Of a stretch of 5,457 nt of DNA, positions 4,875-5,457 are shown one piece after another. Each line of letters opens with the position of its first letter. The stretch's first letter is position 1. Below the pieces are notes generated by a model, which was given only the letters and a program-made list of their open reading frames with translations, had not been told where the DNA came from and made no database searches. Source of the stretch: Robiginitomaculum sp. (lineage in GTDB: Bacteria; Pseudomonadota; Alphaproteobacteria; Caulobacterales; Maricaulaceae); contig JALWUB010000262.1 of the NCBI GenBank assembly GCA_026993275.1, positions 1 to 5,457 of the forward strand, given 5' to 3'. The translations under genes and the position numbers were made by a program.

Positions 4875-5457
4875 GCAAGAGTGGCGACAACCCGACCCTC
4901 GATGCCATCGAGGCGGCGGTGAAAACCCTGGCAAGCCGCGCCTCTCGCGCCGCACCAGGCGCGCAGGCGCCGCAATTGCCGGGCCTGCACCCGGTCAGCG
5001 CCCGCGATGAAGAACATTACCGCATGCTCGAAGCGCTGCTGTTCGCCGCTGCGGAGCCGCTGGACCTGCGCAGCATCAGCGAACGCCTGCCGGCAGATGC
5101 CGAGTGCACCGCCCTGCTGGCCAGGCTGGAGCAGGATTATGCCGGGCGCGGCATCAACCTGACCCGCGTCGCCGGTAAATACTGGCTGCAGACCGCGCCG
5201 GACCTGGCGCACATTCTGGTCGACAAGCGCGAAGAGCCGCGCAAGCTCTCCAACGCGGCGCTGGAAACCCTGTCCATCATTGCCTATCACCAGCCGGTGA
5301 CCCGCGCCGAGATCGAGGAGGTGCGCGGCGTGGCCGTGTCCAAGGGCACGCTGGACCTGCTGATGGAGATGAAATGGGTGCGCCTGCGCGGCCGCCGCCG
5401 CACGCCGGGCCGCCCGGTCACCTATGGCACCACGGATGATTTTCTGGTGCATTTCGG
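4871..5457 (+). CDS. scpB: Segregation and condensation protein ScpB (3' end outside window)
   Basis: The open frame runs off the window after 195 codons. ScpB dimerises and binds ScpA in the SMC-ScpAB condensin. The tandem winged-helix fold is recognisable: RMLEALLFAAAEPLD (51-65) opens the first domain, GRGINLTRVAGKYWLQTAPDLA (92-113) ends it, and the second carries KLSNAALETLSIIAYHQPVTRAEIEEVRGV (125-154), SKGTLDLLM (157-165) and RGRRRTPGRPVTYGTT (173-188), all highly conserved in ScpB. FLVHF is near the usual end of the conserved core, so probably a few tens of residues are missing. The start at 4871 overlaps the scpA stop as ATGA and has a good ribosome binding site. This leaves about 48 residues, rich in Ala, Arg and Ser, before the conserved core, a longer leader than I expect. 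In alphaproteobacteria tatA, tatB and tatC often follow; the window ends too early to see. Confidence 0.93.
   Translation, partial: MSKSGDNPTLDAIEAAVKTLASRASRAAPGAQAPQLPGLHPVSARDEEHYRMLEALLFAAAEPLDLRSISERLPADAECTALLARLEQDYAGRGINLTRVAGKYWLQTAPDLAHILVDKREEPRKLSNAALETLSIIAYHQPVTRAEIEEVRGVAVSKGTLDLLMEMKWVRLRGRRRTPGRPVTYGTTDDFLVHF

Overview
This window looks like a core-genome segment of a GC-rich alphaproteobacterium. RcdA (DUF1465), an A-type Fe-S carrier divergent from a dGTPase-like gene, and the run SPOR protein - nagZ - scpA - scpB are a layout I know from that class. GANTC, the recognition site of the alphaproteobacterial methylase CcrM, is scarce here (five sites found by eye), which fits. 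I cannot place the organism more precisely. All genes share the same GC-rich codon style, and I see no mobile element, RNA gene, CRISPR array or broken gene.

Layout. Positions 1-116 are non-coding and hold a weak candidate promoter for rcdA, a short palindrome and a 12-bp GANTC-containing motif. rcdA (117-614, +) is the ClpXP adaptor of cell-cycle proteolysis. It converges with erpA (628-957, -), an Fe-S carrier. A 90-bp intergenic stretch separates erpA from the divergent dgt (1048-2238, +); it carries a perfect TATAAT for erpA and repeated ATGACAG words. After a 49-bp gap holding a second, inverted copy of the 12-bp motif, four genes follow almost as one unit: a membrane-anchored SPOR-domain protein (2288-3040), nagZ (3037-4056), scpA (4053-4874) and scpB (4871 to the window end, incomplete). 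Each of the three junctions is a 4-nt stop/start overlap, which suggests one transcript and translational coupling.

How they work together. The downstream four-gene run joins peptidoglycan-related functions (a septal-type SPOR protein and cytoplasmic muropeptide recycling by NagZ) with the ScpAB part of the SMC condensin complex. dgt (dNTP pool) and rcdA (cell-cycle proteolysis) add to a replication and division theme; erpA is general Fe-S housekeeping.

What stands out: the same 12-bp GANTC-bearing word lies 20-21 nt upstream of both rcdA and the SPOR gene; argS, which I expect between dgt and the SPOR gene in many relatives, is absent; and ATGACAG repeats lie between erpA and dgt. I see no evidence for an undescribed multi-gene system; the novelty candidates are regulatory.
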